A DNA stretch of 64,000 nt, taken from contig BQJF01000001.1 in the NCBI GenBank assembly GCA_021604565.1, positions 85,742 to 149,741 of the forward strand. The letters are read 5' to 3'. The stretch is from Minwuia thermotolerans (GTDB lineage Bacteria > Pseudomonadota > Alphaproteobacteria > Minwuiales > Minwuiaceae). Shown here in pieces: positions 1 to 9,021 of this stretch (position 1 is its first letter; every line of letters begins with the position of its first letter). The notes below the pieces were generated by a model, which saw only the letters and a program-made list of their open reading frames with translations, was not told the DNA's origin and did not search any database. Made by a program: the position numbers and the translations under genes.

Positions 1-626
1 ATGAAGATGAAGACCAGCAGCACCACGATCCCGGTCGGAAAGCCGAAGACACCCTGCAGGCCGAACCAGATGATCTCCATGGTCAGTTCCAGGCTGAACC
101 CGGAATGGCGGAAGAACCACGGCAGGTCCTGCCCGAACAGACAGTACAGCAGGCTCAACCCACCCACGGCGGCCAGGATGAATCCGAATGTGCGGCGGGT
201 AAACTCCAGCAAGGCGACAATGGCCATCAGGGCGGACCACTGGTCGAGCGTACTGAAGCTGACAATCAGGTTCTCGATGTCGTCGATCTTGTTCAGGAAG
301 TTCAGGCAGGCAAAGCCCAGATTGGCCGCCAGAGCGAAATCGATCAGCCAGGCCAGCGTGCCGAGCGCCGCGCCACGGAACAGCTTCTGGTTCGCCAGCG
401 GCGAGGTGAACACCACCACGACAGCGCAGAGAAACAGGGCACCGGCACGGATCATCTCCGGGTTCACGTACTGACCGTAGTAGGCGATGAAGATCGAATG
501 GATGGCCAGGCCGACGGCAATGGTCAGCCCGATCCACTTCAGCGCCCGCACGAGCGGGTGGCCGGACACCGGAACCTCGCCGTCTTCCGGCGAAGGTGCC
601 GGAACGGCCTCATCTGGATTGCTCAT
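1..626 (-). CDS. TRAP transporter fused permease (4TM/12TM, TAXI type), N-terminal part, cut by window edge
   Basis: The reading frame starts at ATG 626 with GAGGGAAGC just upstream and runs off the window at base 1, giving about 208 codons. The visible protein has a short polar N-terminus followed by several hydrophobic segments. The ending, FGLQGVFGFPTGIVVLLVFI, resembles the junction between the DctQ-like and DctM-like parts of fused TRAP permeases of the TAXI class. These inner-membrane proteins import small carboxylates or related compounds driven by ion gradients, together with a periplasmic binding protein. It starts 9 bases after the stop of the TauD-type gene, so both probably lie on one transcript and the dioxygenase may act on the imported compound. 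The substrate and C-terminal half cannot be seen. Confidence 0.8.
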   Translation of the reverse strand, partial: MSNPDEAVPAPSPEDGEVPVSGHPLVRALKWIGLTIAVGLAIHSIFIAYYGQYVNPEMIRAGALFLCAVVVVFTSPLANQKLFRGAALGTLAWLIDFALAANLGFACLNFLNKIDDIENLIVSFSTLDQWSALMAIVALLEFTRRTFGFILAAVGGLSLLYCLFGQDLPWFFRHSGFSLELTMEIIWFGLQGVFGFPTGIVVLLVFIF

Positions 627-635
627 GTGCTTCCC

Positions 636-1484
636 TCAGACCGGTCGGTCGCCGTTGACCGTAACACGGTGCATTTCCCGTGTCGCATCGCCGTAGTCTG
701 CAATGGCGTAGTGCTGCGTGCACCGGTTGTCCCAGAAAGCGACGGAGCCTTCCTCCCACCGGAAACGGCAGGTGAACTCGGGCCGTTTCAGATGATCGAA
801 CAGGAACTCCAGGATCGCCTTGGATTCCTTGCCGGACACGCCGACCAGTTTCTGGGTGAAGATCGAATTGACGTAGAGCGCCTTCCGGCCCGTCACCGGA
901 TGCGTCCGGACCACCGGGTGCTCTGCCGGGGCCAGTGAATTGCGGTTCTCGTGGATTTCCTGCTTCCGACCGTCGGTGATCTGCTTGTCGTATGCCTTCT
1001 CGAAAGCGGCCCGGCCTGCCGTATTGAGCGCGGTCATGCCTTCCAGATAGCGTTTCATCTGCTCGGAGAGGGATTCATAGGCCGCGTACATGTTGGCCCA
1101 CATGGTATCGCCACCATGGTCCGGGACCTGCCGTGCCAGCAGGATCGACCCCATCGGCGGTTCCTCCTGAAACGTCACGTCGGAGTGCCAGGCGTTCGCG
1201 GCGGACCGGTTTGCCTTCGAACTCTTCAGGATCAGCACTTCGGGATGATCATCCAGGCTGGGTGCGTAAGGGTGAACATGCAATGTCCCGAACTGGCGCG
1301 CGAAGGCCACATGCTCGCCCGGACTGACATGCTGATCCCGCAGGAAGATCACCTGATGCTCCATCAGCGCGTCATGCATCTCCTGAAACACCTGGTTGCC
1401 CATGGGCTCCGCCATGTTCACGCCCTCGATCTCGGCGCCCAGGGCACCCGCGATCGGCTTCACGTTGATCCGTTCGTATCCCAT
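636..1484 (-). CDS. TauD/TfdA-family Fe(II)/2-oxoglutarate-dependent dioxygenase
   Basis: A 282-residue cytoplasmic enzyme, the usual length for TauD/TfdA. The family couples oxidative decarboxylation of 2-oxoglutarate to hydroxylation of a substrate such as taurine, alkyl sulfates or phenoxyacetates. The iron-binding H-x-D pair is visible as WHSD (His100, Asp102), with a distal histidine near His272 in REMHRVTV followed by arginines that could hold 2-oxoglutarate. I chose ATG 1484 rather than the longer frame to 1526 because GGAGGAG lies just upstream and the protein then begins MGYERINVKPIAGALGAEI, as relatives do. It lies between a TetR gene and a TRAP permease gene on the same strand, suggesting import and oxidation of one substrate. 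Taurine is not certain. Confidence 0.88.
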   Translation of the reverse strand: MGYERINVKPIAGALGAEIEGVNMAEPMGNQVFQEMHDALMEHQVIFLRDQHVSPGEHVAFARQFGTLHVHPYAPSLDDHPEVLILKSSKANRSAANAWHSDVTFQEEPPMGSILLARQVPDHGGDTMWANMYAAYESLSEQMKRYLEGMTALNTAGRAAFEKAYDKQITDGRKQEIHENRNSLAPAEHPVVRTHPVTGRKALYVNSIFTQKLVGVSGKESKAILEFLFDHLKRPEFTCRFRWEEGSVAFWDNRCTQHYAIADYGDATREMHRVTVNGDRPV

Positions 1485-1529
1485 GATTCTGGTCTCCTCC
1501 CCAGGATGCCCGGCTCTTCCTGCCACCGT

Positions 1530-2186
1530 TCAGGCGGCTTCACGCCCGGTTGTCTTCGCTTCATTTGATCTCAACGGCGCAGAGACGCCGCCCACCCACA
1601 TGTCGATCAGAGTCTCGATCGCCCGCTGTATGTCGAAGGGCTTGCCCTGTGCCTCCATGCGCTTGCGGTGCGCGTCGATGTCGGCGAGAGCAAATGTTCC
1701 CGCTCGCATCATGATGATGAAACGCCGCCGCAGAACGCTCTCCGGAATTTCCGGCAGCAGCGTCTTGAGTATCTCGAATGACCGGCGCAATCCGCCATCG
1801 AGCCGACCGCGCACGAAATCATCGATATTGGCATCAGTCGACAGGAACATCTCGGTCAGGAACTTGATGTAATTGCCACCGCCGTCAGTCGAATTCAGCA
1901 ACTCGGCCGTGGGCAGGGAAACGGCTTCCGCCACGCAGCGGACATCATTCAACCGGCCTTCCCGCCCCATTTGATCAAGCAGCTTCATCCGGTTGACATC
2001 AAGGGCGCGCATCCGCTTCTCGAAAATCGCCTCGATCAGGCCGTCACGCGATCCGAAATGATAGTGCAGGGCAGAGGCATTCTTCTGCTTCGCCTCCCGC
2101 GTGATCTCACGCAGGGAAACCCCGTTGATGCCGCGCTCGCCCATCAATCGTTCAGCAGTCAGAAGCAGGCGTTCACGGGTGTCCAC
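1530..2186 (-). CDS. TetR/AcrR family transcriptional regulator
   Basis: About 218 residues from the proposed GTG start. The N-terminal helix-turn-helix is visible (VDTRERLLLTAERLMGERGI, then the recognition part NASALHYHFGSRDGLIEAIF), followed by a helical ligand-binding C-terminal domain. The open frame extends to 2312, but a promoter-like element and a palindrome at 2237-2265 lie inside that extension, so GTG 2186 is more likely; its ribosome site is weak. The stop is 45 bases before the TauD gene on the same strand, and an acyl-CoA dehydrogenase gene is divergent. It probably represses its own operon and perhaps the divergent gene. The inducer is unknown. Confidence 0.85.
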   Translation of the reverse strand: MDTRERLLLTAERLMGERGINGVSLREITREAKQKNASALHYHFGSRDGLIEAIFEKRMRALDVNRMKLLDQMGREGRLNDVRCVAEAVSLPTAELLNSTDGGGNYIKFLTEMFLSTDANIDDFVRGRLDGGLRRSFEILKTLLPEIPESVLRRRFIIMMRAGTFALADIDAHRKRMEAQGKPFDIQRAIETLIDMWVGGVSAPLRSNEAKTTGREAA

Positions 2187-2236
2187 GTCGAAATTCCCAA
2201 TGTTCCGGGCAAGGCCCTTGCCTTGCGTTCGCGCAA

Positions 2237-2265
2237 AATCTAATACACATGCATTAGTGTTGCAA
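2237..2265 (-). promoter_or_regulatory. Promoter of the tetR-tauD-TRAP operon with embedded operator palindrome
   Basis: On the minus strand TTGCAA (2265-2260) and TAGATT (2242-2237) are separated by exactly 17 bases, a sigma-70-like arrangement. A palindrome CTAAT-N8-ATTAG (2240-2257) covers the spacer and the -10 box. Such a position suits a TetR-type repressor that blocks its own transcription. Transcription would begin near 2230, leaving a leader of about 44 bases before GTG 2186. Prediction by eye only. Confidence 0.55.
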
Positions 2266-2373
2266 GCGTGGTTTCGGCAGGATTGTCCGATGCGAACGCA
2301 AACGACCGCCAACCGCCACCTAACCTAGTGTCATTAATTCTGAAATTGAAGCCAAATCGTCGGGGAGGACGCC

Positions 2374-3618
2374 GTGCATTTCGAACACAGCAGCAGAACC
2401 ATGGAGATTGCCTCGCAGGTCGAGGAGATCTTCCACAATGACATCCTGCCGGGAAACCGTGCCTACCTCGCGGCGACGGAGCGCGACCACGATCTGACGC
2501 CGCCGTTGCTGGCGGAACTGAAGCAGAAGGCCTTTGACCTCGGCCTCTGGAACATGGCTCTGCCCCAGTTGGCGGAGGACGAGCCGGGGACCCGCCTGAG
2601 CAATCTGGAATTCGCGGCGGTGGCGGAGATCCTGGGCCGCGTCGGCTGGGCATCGGAAGTCTTCAACTGCCACGCCCCCGATACACCGAACATGGAAATC
2701 CTGCAGATGTTCGGTACGCCGGAACAGAAGGCGGAATGGCTGACACCACTGCTGCTGGGTCAGCTCAGATCTTCCTTCGCCATGACGGAGCCGGACGTTG
2801 CCTCATCAGATGCCAACAACATCGCGACACGGATGGAGCGACGTGGCGACAGCTACATCGTCAATGGCCGCAAGTGGTTCGCGACCGGCGCGGCCAACCC
2901 TGACTGCAAGCTGCTGATCGTCGTCGGCGTGACCGATCCGGACGCCCCGCGCGGTCGCCAGCATTCGATGCTGATCGTGCCGAAGGACACACCGGGCATA
3001 ACCGTCGTGCGCAGTCTGTCCGTGCTGAATCACGTGGATCACCGCACCCCTCACACGGAACTGCTATTCGAGGATGTGGAGGTGCCGGTCGCGAACCTGC
3101 TGGGTGAGGAGGGTGCGGGATTCCTGATCGGTCAGGCCCGTCTCGGCCCGGCCCGGGTGCATCACTGCATGCGCGCCATAGGCCGTTGCGAGGTGCTGAT
3201 CCGGCTTATGGTGGAGCGCGCTTCCCGCCGCAGCACCTTCGGCAAGACCATCCGCGAATACAGCTCCGTGCAGGCGGCCATCGCCGAGTCCCGGCTGGCG
3301 CTGGAGCAGGCGCGACTGCTGGTGCAGCGTACCGCCTGGCGGCTGGATCGGGAGGGCAACAAGGCAGCCCGCAAGGATGTGTCGCTGATCAAGGTCGCCG
3401 TCGCCCGCGCCTATCACGACATCTGCAACCACGGCATCCAGATCTTCGGTGCCATGGGCGTCACGGAGGATGCGCCCTTCGCGGACGCACTCGCCACCGC
3501 CAGGGCGTTCCGTATCTATGACGGCCCGGACGAGGTTCACCTGCAGACGATCTTCCGTCTGGAGGAAAAGGAAGGTGAAGGCCAGGACCTGATGAGCGCC
3601 TATACCGGTCGCTACTGA
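2374..3618 (+). CDS. Acyl-CoA dehydrogenase (ACAD10/11-like)
   Basis: A 414-residue flavoenzyme of the acyl-CoA dehydrogenase family, which oxidises an acyl-CoA to the 2,3-enoyl-CoA and passes electrons to ETF. Seen in order: an N-terminal helical domain; a middle beta domain with FAMTEPDVASSDANNI and GRKWFATGA; and a C-terminal four-helix domain with RSTFGKTIREYSSVQ, the IQIFGAMGVTED stretch, and RIYDGPDEVH near the end, as in ACAD10/11 relatives. The GTG start at 2374 is preferred because GGGGAGG precedes it by 6 bases; ATG 2401 is the alternative. It is divergent from the tetR operon and may share its operator. Substrate chain length is not readable. Confidence 0.9.
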   Translation: MHFEHSSRTMEIASQVEEIFHNDILPGNRAYLAATERDHDLTPPLLAELKQKAFDLGLWNMALPQLAEDEPGTRLSNLEFAAVAEILGRVGWASEVFNCHAPDTPNMEILQMFGTPEQKAEWLTPLLLGQLRSSFAMTEPDVASSDANNIATRMERRGDSYIVNGRKWFATGAANPDCKLLIVVGVTDPDAPRGRQHSMLIVPKDTPGITVVRSLSVLNHVDHRTPHTELLFEDVEVPVANLLGEEGAGFLIGQARLGPARVHHCMRAIGRCEVLIRLMVERASRRSTFGKTIREYSSVQAAIAESRLALEQARLLVQRTAWRLDREGNKAARKDVSLIKVAVARAYHDICNHGIQIFGAMGVTEDAPFADALATARAFRIYDGPDEVHLQTIFRLEEKEGEGQDLMSAYTGRY

Positions 3619-3627
3619 GGCGGAATA

Positions 3628-3659
3628 CAGGGGGCGGCACTGGACAGCGCCACCCCCTG
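3628..3659. terminator. Hairpin between convergent genes
   Basis: CAGGGGG (3628-3634) pairs with CCCCCTG (3653-3659), extended inward by GGC/GCC after one mismatch. It lies between the stop of the acyl-CoA dehydrogenase gene and that of the convergent esterase gene, so it could end transcripts from both sides. There is no clear T-run, so factor-independent termination is uncertain. Confidence 0.45.
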
Positions 3660-3667
3660 CCCTTGCC

Positions 3668-5035
3668 TCAGTAGGTCAGTTCGATCCAGGCAACGTGGCC
3701 GTCCACGGGCCACGCCTTGGCCGCGATGGTCTCATCGACATCACCGTCCGCGAAGCGACCGACAACTGTCTGGCCGGAGCCTTCCGGGAACGTGATCCAG
3801 ACCTTCCAGCCGTTCGGCACCTCGTGGTCGTTCAGGCCACTGGCCCGCTCGCCATTGAAGGACACCGTGTCATCGGCACCGAAGTAGCCACGCGGGCGCA
3901 TCATCTGCAGCGCGCCCGCCTGCCCTTCCGCTTCCTTGGCCTGCGGGTAGAGACGCAGGTTCACCAGATCGGATGAACGCGGAAAGGCCGAACGATAGAT
4001 GTGGTGGACCGGGTAGCCCTCAGCCTCGATGCGGAATTCATAGGTCTGATCGTTCTTTGCCTCGAACGGTCCCCACATGCCATCCGCGCCGATGGTCTGG
4101 ACATGCACCGGCTCCCCCATCCGCGCACCATTCTCGGGATCGGTCTCGAAGACACTGACCTTCGCACCGACCAGCGGCAGGTTCGTCGGACGGTCTGCGG
4201 CCCAGCCGGAGACTTCCCCGTTCAGGACCGGCGTTTCCTCCGGCGTGACGGCGGCGGAGAAGGTCGGGTGACCGGCGACCACCTTGAACATCTCGTGGAA
4301 GGCCCGGGTCGAATAGGCCGTCTCCCGATGATCGACACCGTCCAGCACGATATTGGTCGCGCCGCGCAGTTCGGCATTCTCGTAGGTCGCGCCGGTCGGC
4401 TGGCCCGCCCGCCCGATGAAGTCACCCATGGGCTGTGCATAGAGGTCGAACCTGTCGGAGCGGATGGTCACGGTCGGCAGGCCGGGTACCACTTCGCTGA
4501 CGGCATTCAGACCGGAGAGGAACGTTCCCGCGCCATTGTACTCCGATCCCATCACCGCGCCCGGCGCAACGAACACGCCGTGATGCACGCAACCGGTCAG
4601 GATCAGCGCCGCCGCATTGGCCGCGCCACCCGCGTTCTGCACATAGTTCCGGATGGTCTGGCAGCCACGCGAGTTGCCGACCATGACCACCTTGTCGGCC
4701 CCGGTCTCCAGCTTCACCCGCGCCACGAAACCGGCGAGCTGCGCAGCAACATCGGTGGTCGATGACCGGTTCTCCTGCGGCACGGTATCATCGGAGCGTG
4801 CCCCCGGATGATCCAGATCAACGGCGAACATCCGGTCGCGCGGATAGCCATTGGACTCGAAACGCCATTTCTGCGCGATCCAGGTCGATGCGCTGTCGCT
4901 GTCGCCATGCACGAAGATGATCGGCAGCGGATCGGATGCCTGTGCGCCCCCCGATACGGATACCGCCATCAGTCCCGCGGCAGCCGTTGTCGCCAGGCAT
5001 TTCATCATCCCTGTCAGTCGTGTTCTGGTTCTCAT
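3668..5035 (-). CDS. Secreted alpha/beta-hydrolase (lipase/esterase-like) with C-terminal beta domains
   Basis: A 455-residue exported hydrolase. The N-terminus is a signal peptide (basic MRTRTRLTG, hydrophobic core, AQA cleavage site near residue 33). The alpha/beta-hydrolase part begins PIIFVHGDSDS, with the nucleophile motif GNSRG at residues 120-124 (Ser122) and a likely catalytic histidine in GVDHRE. After about residue 290 come a carboxypeptidase-regulatory-like beta domain and a further beta domain ending WIELTY, perhaps for substrate binding. ATG 5035 was chosen over the frame start at 5296 because AAGGGGAAAAC precedes it and a signal peptide follows directly. It is transcribed alone, divergent from the acyl-CoA ligase gene. 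An ester or polyester substrate is plausible but not shown. Confidence 0.82.
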   Translation of the reverse strand: MRTRTRLTGMMKCLATTAAAGLMAVSVSGGAQASDPLPIIFVHGDSDSASTWIAQKWRFESNGYPRDRMFAVDLDHPGARSDDTVPQENRSSTTDVAAQLAGFVARVKLETGADKVVMVGNSRGCQTIRNYVQNAGGAANAAALILTGCVHHGVFVAPGAVMGSEYNGAGTFLSGLNAVSEVVPGLPTVTIRSDRFDLYAQPMGDFIGRAGQPTGATYENAELRGATNIVLDGVDHRETAYSTRAFHEMFKVVAGHPTFSAAVTPEETPVLNGEVSGWAADRPTNLPLVGAKVSVFETDPENGARMGEPVHVQTIGADGMWGPFEAKNDQTYEFRIEAEGYPVHHIYRSAFPRSSDLVNLRLYPQAKEAEGQAGALQMMRPRGYFGADDTVSFNGERASGLNDHEVPNGWKVWITFPEGSGQTVVGRFADGDVDETIAAKAWPVDGHVAWIELTY

Positions 5036-5255
5036 TGTTTTCCCCTTTTTCCAGAGCGCGGCAGCATGACCTGTTTCAGTGGTATCGTTAACCCAGCATT
5101 CTTCAACTCCGCGACAGATCTGGCGGTGTCCCCGGACGCGCCGCAGGCTGCGACCCCGGAATGCTTGACCCCCCCTGTCGCTCGCGTATGTTCCGCGCCA
5201 ATTTCGCGGGTGCCTGAACGGCGGCCTGTCTGGTGTCTTATGGGAGGATGAAACG

Positions 5256-6899
5256 ATGCTCGGGCTGATGCAGAAAAAGCAGCTTCTGATCCACACGCTG
5301 ATCGACTATGCCGCCACCTATCACGGGCGGACGGAAATCGTGACCCGTACCGTCGAAGGCCCGATCCATCGCTACACCTATGCGGATGCCCACAAGCGCT
5401 CGAAACAGCTTGCCAACGCCCTGACCCGCCTGGGCGTGAAGCTGGGCGACCGGATCGGAACCCTGGCCTGGAACACCTATCGCCACCTGGAATGCTACTA
5501 CGGCGTCTCCGGCCTTGGCGCGGTGCTGCACACGATCAATCCGCGCCTGTTCCCCGAACAGGTCATCTACATCGCGAACCATGCCGAGGATCAGTTCATC
5601 TTCGTCGACCTGACCTTCGTGCCTCTGCTGGAGAAGGTGCAGTCCGAACTGAAGGGTGTGAAGGGTTTCGTCATCATGACGGACCGCGATCACATGCCCC
5701 AGACGACACTGGAGAACGTGCACTGCTACGAGGATCTGCTGGCCGCGGAGACCACCGAGTTCGAATGGCCGGAATTCGACGAGAAGACCGCCTCCAGCCT
5801 CTGCTACACCTCCGGCACCACCGGCAATCCGAAGGGTGTGCTGTATCAGCACCGCTCCACCGTTCTGCACAGCTTCGCCGCCTGCATGGGCGATTGCCTG
5901 GGCCTGTCGTCGCGCGACACGGTGCTGCCGGTCGTGCCGATGTTCCATGCCAACGCCTGGGGCCTGGCCTATGCCGCACCCATGTGCGGTGCCAAGCTGG
6001 TGCTGCCCGGCAAGGATCTGGACGGCAAGTCCGTCTATGACCTGATGGCGGACGAGAAGGTCACCATGTCGGCGGGCGTGCCGACCGTCTGGCTGATGCT
6101 GCTGAACTACATGGAAGAGCATGGCCTGGGCCTGCCAGACATGAACCGCACGGTCATCGGCGGTTCCGCCGCGCCGGCCTCCATGATCCGCACCTTCGAG
6201 ACGAAGTACGACGTCACCGTGATCCATGCCTGGGGCATGACGGAGATGAGCCCGCTGGGCACCACCGGCGTCATGACCAGGGCCATCGAGCAGCTGCCGT
6301 TCGAGGAGCAGCTGCCCTACAAGGCCAAGCAGGGCCGCGTGATCTATGGCGTGGAGCTGAAGATCACCGACGACGATGGCAACGAACTGCCCCGCGACGG
6401 CGTCGCCTTCGGCAATCTGCTGACCCGCGGCTACTGGATCACCAACGGCTACTTCAAGGGTGAGGGCGGCAGCGTCCTGGACAATGGCAACTGGTTCGAT
6501 ACCGGCGACGTCGCGACCCTGAACGAAGATGGTTTCATGACCATCACCGACCGTGCCAAGGACGTCATCAAGTCCGGTGGTGAGTGGATCAGCTCCATCG
6601 ACCTCGAGAATGCCGCCATGGGCCACCCGGACGTGGCCGAGGCTGCCGTCATCGGCGTCTATCATCCGAAATGGGACGAGCGTCCCCTGCTCTGCATCGT
6701 GAGGAAGGCGGGCAAGGATGTTTCCAAGGACGACGTGATGGCCTTCCTGGACGGCAAGATCGCCAAGTGGTGGATGCCCGATGATGTGCAGTTCGTGGAC
6801 GAGATCCCGCACACCGCCACGGGCAAGATCCAGAAGACGACCCTGAGGGAACAGTTCAAGGACTACACCCTGCCCACTGCACAGACGGCGGCGGAGTAA
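5256..6899 (+). CDS. Fatty-acyl-CoA ligase, AlkK/DmdB-like (possible 3-(methylthio)propionyl-CoA ligase)
   Basis: A 547-residue AMP-forming acyl-CoA synthetase. The family activates a carboxylic acid with ATP to the acyl-adenylate and transfers it to CoA. Seen: the P-loop-like motif [11 protein letters not shown] near residue 187, [23 protein letters not shown], the hinge motif [15 protein letters not shown], and [15 protein letters not shown] with the C-terminal catalytic lysine. The N-terminus ([20 protein letters not shown]) and [21 protein letters not shown] fit the medium-chain/DmdB branch, as I remember it. It is 5 bases before prpE and clearly co-transcribed with it. GGGAGGATGAAACG upstream gives a fair ribosome site. 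The exact acid is not determined. Confidence 0.87.
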   Translation: MLGLMQKKQLLIHTLIDYAATYHGRTEIVTRTVEGPIHRYTYADAHKRSKQLANALTRLGVKLGDRIGTLAWNTYRHLECYYGVSGLGAVLHTINPRLFPEQVIYIANHAEDQFIFVDLTFVPLLEKVQSELKGVKGFVIMTDRDHMPQTTLENVHCYEDLLAAETTEFEWPEFDEKTASSLCYTSGTTGNPKGVLYQHRSTVLHSFAACMGDCLGLSSRDTVLPVVPMFHANAWGLAYAAPMCGAKLVLPGKDLDGKSVYDLMADEKVTMSAGVPTVWLMLLNYMEEHGLGLPDMNRTVIGGSAAPASMIRTFETKYDVTVIHAWGMTEMSPLGTTGVMTRAIEQLPFEEQLPYKAKQGRVIYGVELKITDDDGNELPRDGVAFGNLLTRGYWITNGYFKGEGGSVLDNGNWFDTGDVATLNEDGFMTITDRAKDVIKSGGEWISSIDLENAAMGHPDVAEAAVIGVYHPKWDERPLLCIVRKAGKDVSKDDVMAFLDGKIAKWWMPDDVQFVDEIPHTATGKIQKTTLREQFKDYTLPTAQTAAE

Positions 6900-6904
6900 G
6901 GGTC

Positions 6905-8800
6905 ATGGGTGCATATGATGACGTCTACAACGGCTGGAAGGCCGATCCGGAAGGCTTCTGGGCCGAAGCCGCCAAGGGCATCGACTGGTTCAAGCCCTTC
7001 GACAAGGTTCTGGACGACAGCAATGCGCCCTTCACCCGCTGGTTCGCCGGCGGCGAACTGAACACCTGCCACAACTGCCTGGACCGGCATGTGGCAGGCG
7101 GGCGGGCCGATCAGGTGGCGCTGATCCATGACAGCCCGATCACCGGGACGGTGCAGAAGTTCACCTATAAGGAACTGCTGAACCGTGTCGCGCACTTTGC
7201 CGGCGCTCTGCAGGCGCGCGGTGTGGAAAAGGGTGATCGGGTCATCATCTACATGCCGATGATTCCGGAGGCCGCGGTGGCCATGCTGGCCTGCGCCCGC
7301 ATCGGTGCCGTGCACTCGGTCGTCTTCGGCGGCTTCGCCCCCAACGAACTGGCCACCCGCATCGACGATTCGACGCCGAAGCTGATCGTGACCGCCAGTT
7401 GCGGGCTGGAGCCGGGCCGGGTGATCGAATACATGCCGCTGGTGCATGGCGCGATCGACCTGTCGAAGCACAAGCCGGACGGCTGCATCATCTTCCCGCG
7501 CGAACAGGTCCCGGATTTCGAGGTGCGTGACGGCGACATGCTCTGGGCGGATGCTCTGCAGGGTGTTTCCCCCGCCGACTGCGTGCCGGTGCTGGCGACG
7601 GATCCGCTCTACGTCCTCTATACCTCCGGCACCACGGGTCAGCCCAAGGGCGTGATCCGCGACAATGGCGGTCATGCCGTGGCGCTGAAGTGGTCGATGA
7701 AGAACCTCTATGACGCCAACCCGGGTGAGACCTTCTGGGCCGCGTCCGATGTGGGCTGGGTCGTCGGTCATTCCTATATCGTCTATGCGCCGCTGCTGCA
7801 TGGTGCGACCACGATCCTGTTCGAGGGCAAGCCCGTCGGCACGCCTGATCCCGGCACCTTCTGGCGGGTCATTGCCGACCACGACGTGCGGGTGATGTTC
7901 ACCGCGCCGACCGCATTCCGGGCCATCAAGCAGCAGGACCCGAACGGCGAGTTCATCGGCAAGTACGACCTGTCGAAATTCCGCATCCTGTTCCTGGCGG
8001 GCGAGCGCGCCGATTCCGACACCATCCAGTGGGCCGAGAACCAGTTGAAGGTGCCGGTGATCGACCACTGGTGGCAGACGGAGACCGGTTGGCCCATGGC
8101 CATCAACCCCATGGGGATCGAGCCATTGCCGGTGAAGTACGGCAGCCCGACCCGCGCCGTTCCCGGTTACGAGATCCATGCCCTGGATGAAGGCGGACAC
8201 CCGGTTCCTGCAGGCCAGATGGGCGCGATTGCGGTGAAGCTGCCGCTGCCGCCAAGCTCCCTGCCGACGCTCTGGAATGCCGATGCGCGCTTCAAGTCCG
8301 CCTATCTGGAGGCCTATCCCGGTTACTACAACACCGGTGACGCGGGCATGATCGACGCGGACGGATACATCTACATCCTCTCGCGCACCGATGACGTCAT
8401 CAATGTCGCCGGGCATCGCCTCTCAACCGGCGCGATGGAGGAAGTGCTGTCGCAGCACCCGGATGTGGCCGAGTGCGCCGTCTTCGGTGTCGAGGACCAG
8501 CTGAAGGGGCAGTTGCCGCTGGGCGTCATCGTGCTGAAGGCGGGTGCGGAGAAACCGCTGGCCGACATCGAACGTGACTGCGTCGCCATGGTGCGCCAGC
8601 AGATCGGTGCCGTCGCGGCCTTCAAGCTGGTGACAGCCGTGAAACGCCTGCCCAAGACCCGTTCCGGCAAGGTGCTGCGCGCCACGATGCAGAAGATTGC
8701 CGACGGCGTCGACTTCAGGACGCCTGCCACCATCGACGACCCCGCCATCATCGACGAGGTACGGGAGTCACTGGCAGTACTCGGCTATCCGAAGGGCTGA
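6905..8800 (+). CDS. prpE: Propionyl-CoA synthetase
   Basis: A 631-residue AMP-forming enzyme of the acetyl-CoA synthetase subgroup that activates propionate (and related short acids) to the CoA ester. Seen: N-terminal motif FWAEAAKGIDWFKPFDKVLD typical of PrpE; ELNTCHNCLDRHV; YTSGTTGQPKGVIRDNGGHAVAL; WWQTETGWPM; TGDAGMIDADGYIYILSRTDDVINVAGHRLSTG; and the C-terminal PKTRSGKVLR, whose lysine is the usual acetylation-controlled residue. Length matches the family. It follows the acyl-CoA ligase gene by 5 bases, so the pair would supply CoA activation for a medium-chain or sulfur-containing acid and for propionate. No methylcitrate or methylmalonyl pathway genes are nearby. Confidence 0.95.
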   Translation: MGAYDDVYNGWKADPEGFWAEAAKGIDWFKPFDKVLDDSNAPFTRWFAGGELNTCHNCLDRHVAGGRADQVALIHDSPITGTVQKFTYKELLNRVAHFAGALQARGVEKGDRVIIYMPMIPEAAVAMLACARIGAVHSVVFGGFAPNELATRIDDSTPKLIVTASCGLEPGRVIEYMPLVHGAIDLSKHKPDGCIIFPREQVPDFEVRDGDMLWADALQGVSPADCVPVLATDPLYVLYTSGTTGQPKGVIRDNGGHAVALKWSMKNLYDANPGETFWAASDVGWVVGHSYIVYAPLLHGATTILFEGKPVGTPDPGTFWRVIADHDVRVMFTAPTAFRAIKQQDPNGEFIGKYDLSKFRILFLAGERADSDTIQWAENQLKVPVIDHWWQTETGWPMAINPMGIEPLPVKYGSPTRAVPGYEIHALDEGGHPVPAGQMGAIAVKLPLPPSSLPTLWNADARFKSAYLEAYPGYYNTGDAGMIDADGYIYILSRTDDVINVAGHRLSTGAMEEVLSQHPDVAECAVFGVEDQLKGQLPLGVIVLKAGAEKPLADIERDCVAMVRQQIGAVAAFKLVTAVKRLPKTRSGKVLRATMQKIADGVDFRTPATIDDPAIIDEVRESLAVLGYPKG

Positions 8801-8830
8801 TACCCGGCTGGCGCAGGATGCATGACTTCC

Positions 8831-8882
8831 CCTTCCCCCTCGACGGGGGAAGGCCGGGATGGGGGTGAGTCGGCGCAGCCGA
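8831..8882. repeat. 52-base intergenic hairpin repeat, copy 1
   Basis: The block starts with a perfect hairpin (CCTTCCCCC, loop TCGAC, GGGGGAAGG) and continues CGGGATGGGGGTGAG, then CGGCGCAGCCGA. A second copy at 60417-60468 matches at 51 of 52 positions by my alignment (difference at 8854/60440). Both lie just after a plus-strand gene and before a convergent minus-strand gene. It is probably a dispersed palindromic element that may also act as a terminator. Confidence 0.8.
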
Positions 8883-8954
8883 GTACAAGAGCAGACGCCG
8901 CACCCGAAATTGATACGGGTGCCCAGCCCTTCAGCGCAGGTGCGGCACCTCCGG

Positions 8955-8977
8955 GTCCCCGTATCAAGTACGGGGAC
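8955..8977. terminator. Perfect 9-bp hairpin between prpE and the convergent alkyl sulfatase gene
   Basis: GTCCCCGTA (8955-8963) and TACGGGGAC (8969-8977) form a perfect inverted repeat with a 5-base loop. It is in the gap between two converging genes, about 45 bases from the alkyl sulfatase stop. No T-run follows on either strand, so it may be part of the repeat element rather than a classic terminator. Confidence 0.4.
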
Positions 8978-9021
8978 GCCGCCTGTTCAGGTACACCCGC
9001 AGGTGCAACGCGGTTGATGCT

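Noticed and set aside
2187..2312. N-terminal extension of the TetR regulator to ATG 2312
   Set aside because: It would cover a promoter and operator palindrome, and the extra residues do not resemble the family.
2374..3618. The acyl-CoA dehydrogenase as DmdC partner of the DmdB-like ligase
   Set aside because: DmdC-type enzymes are about 600 residues; this protein has 414 and resembles ACAD10/11.
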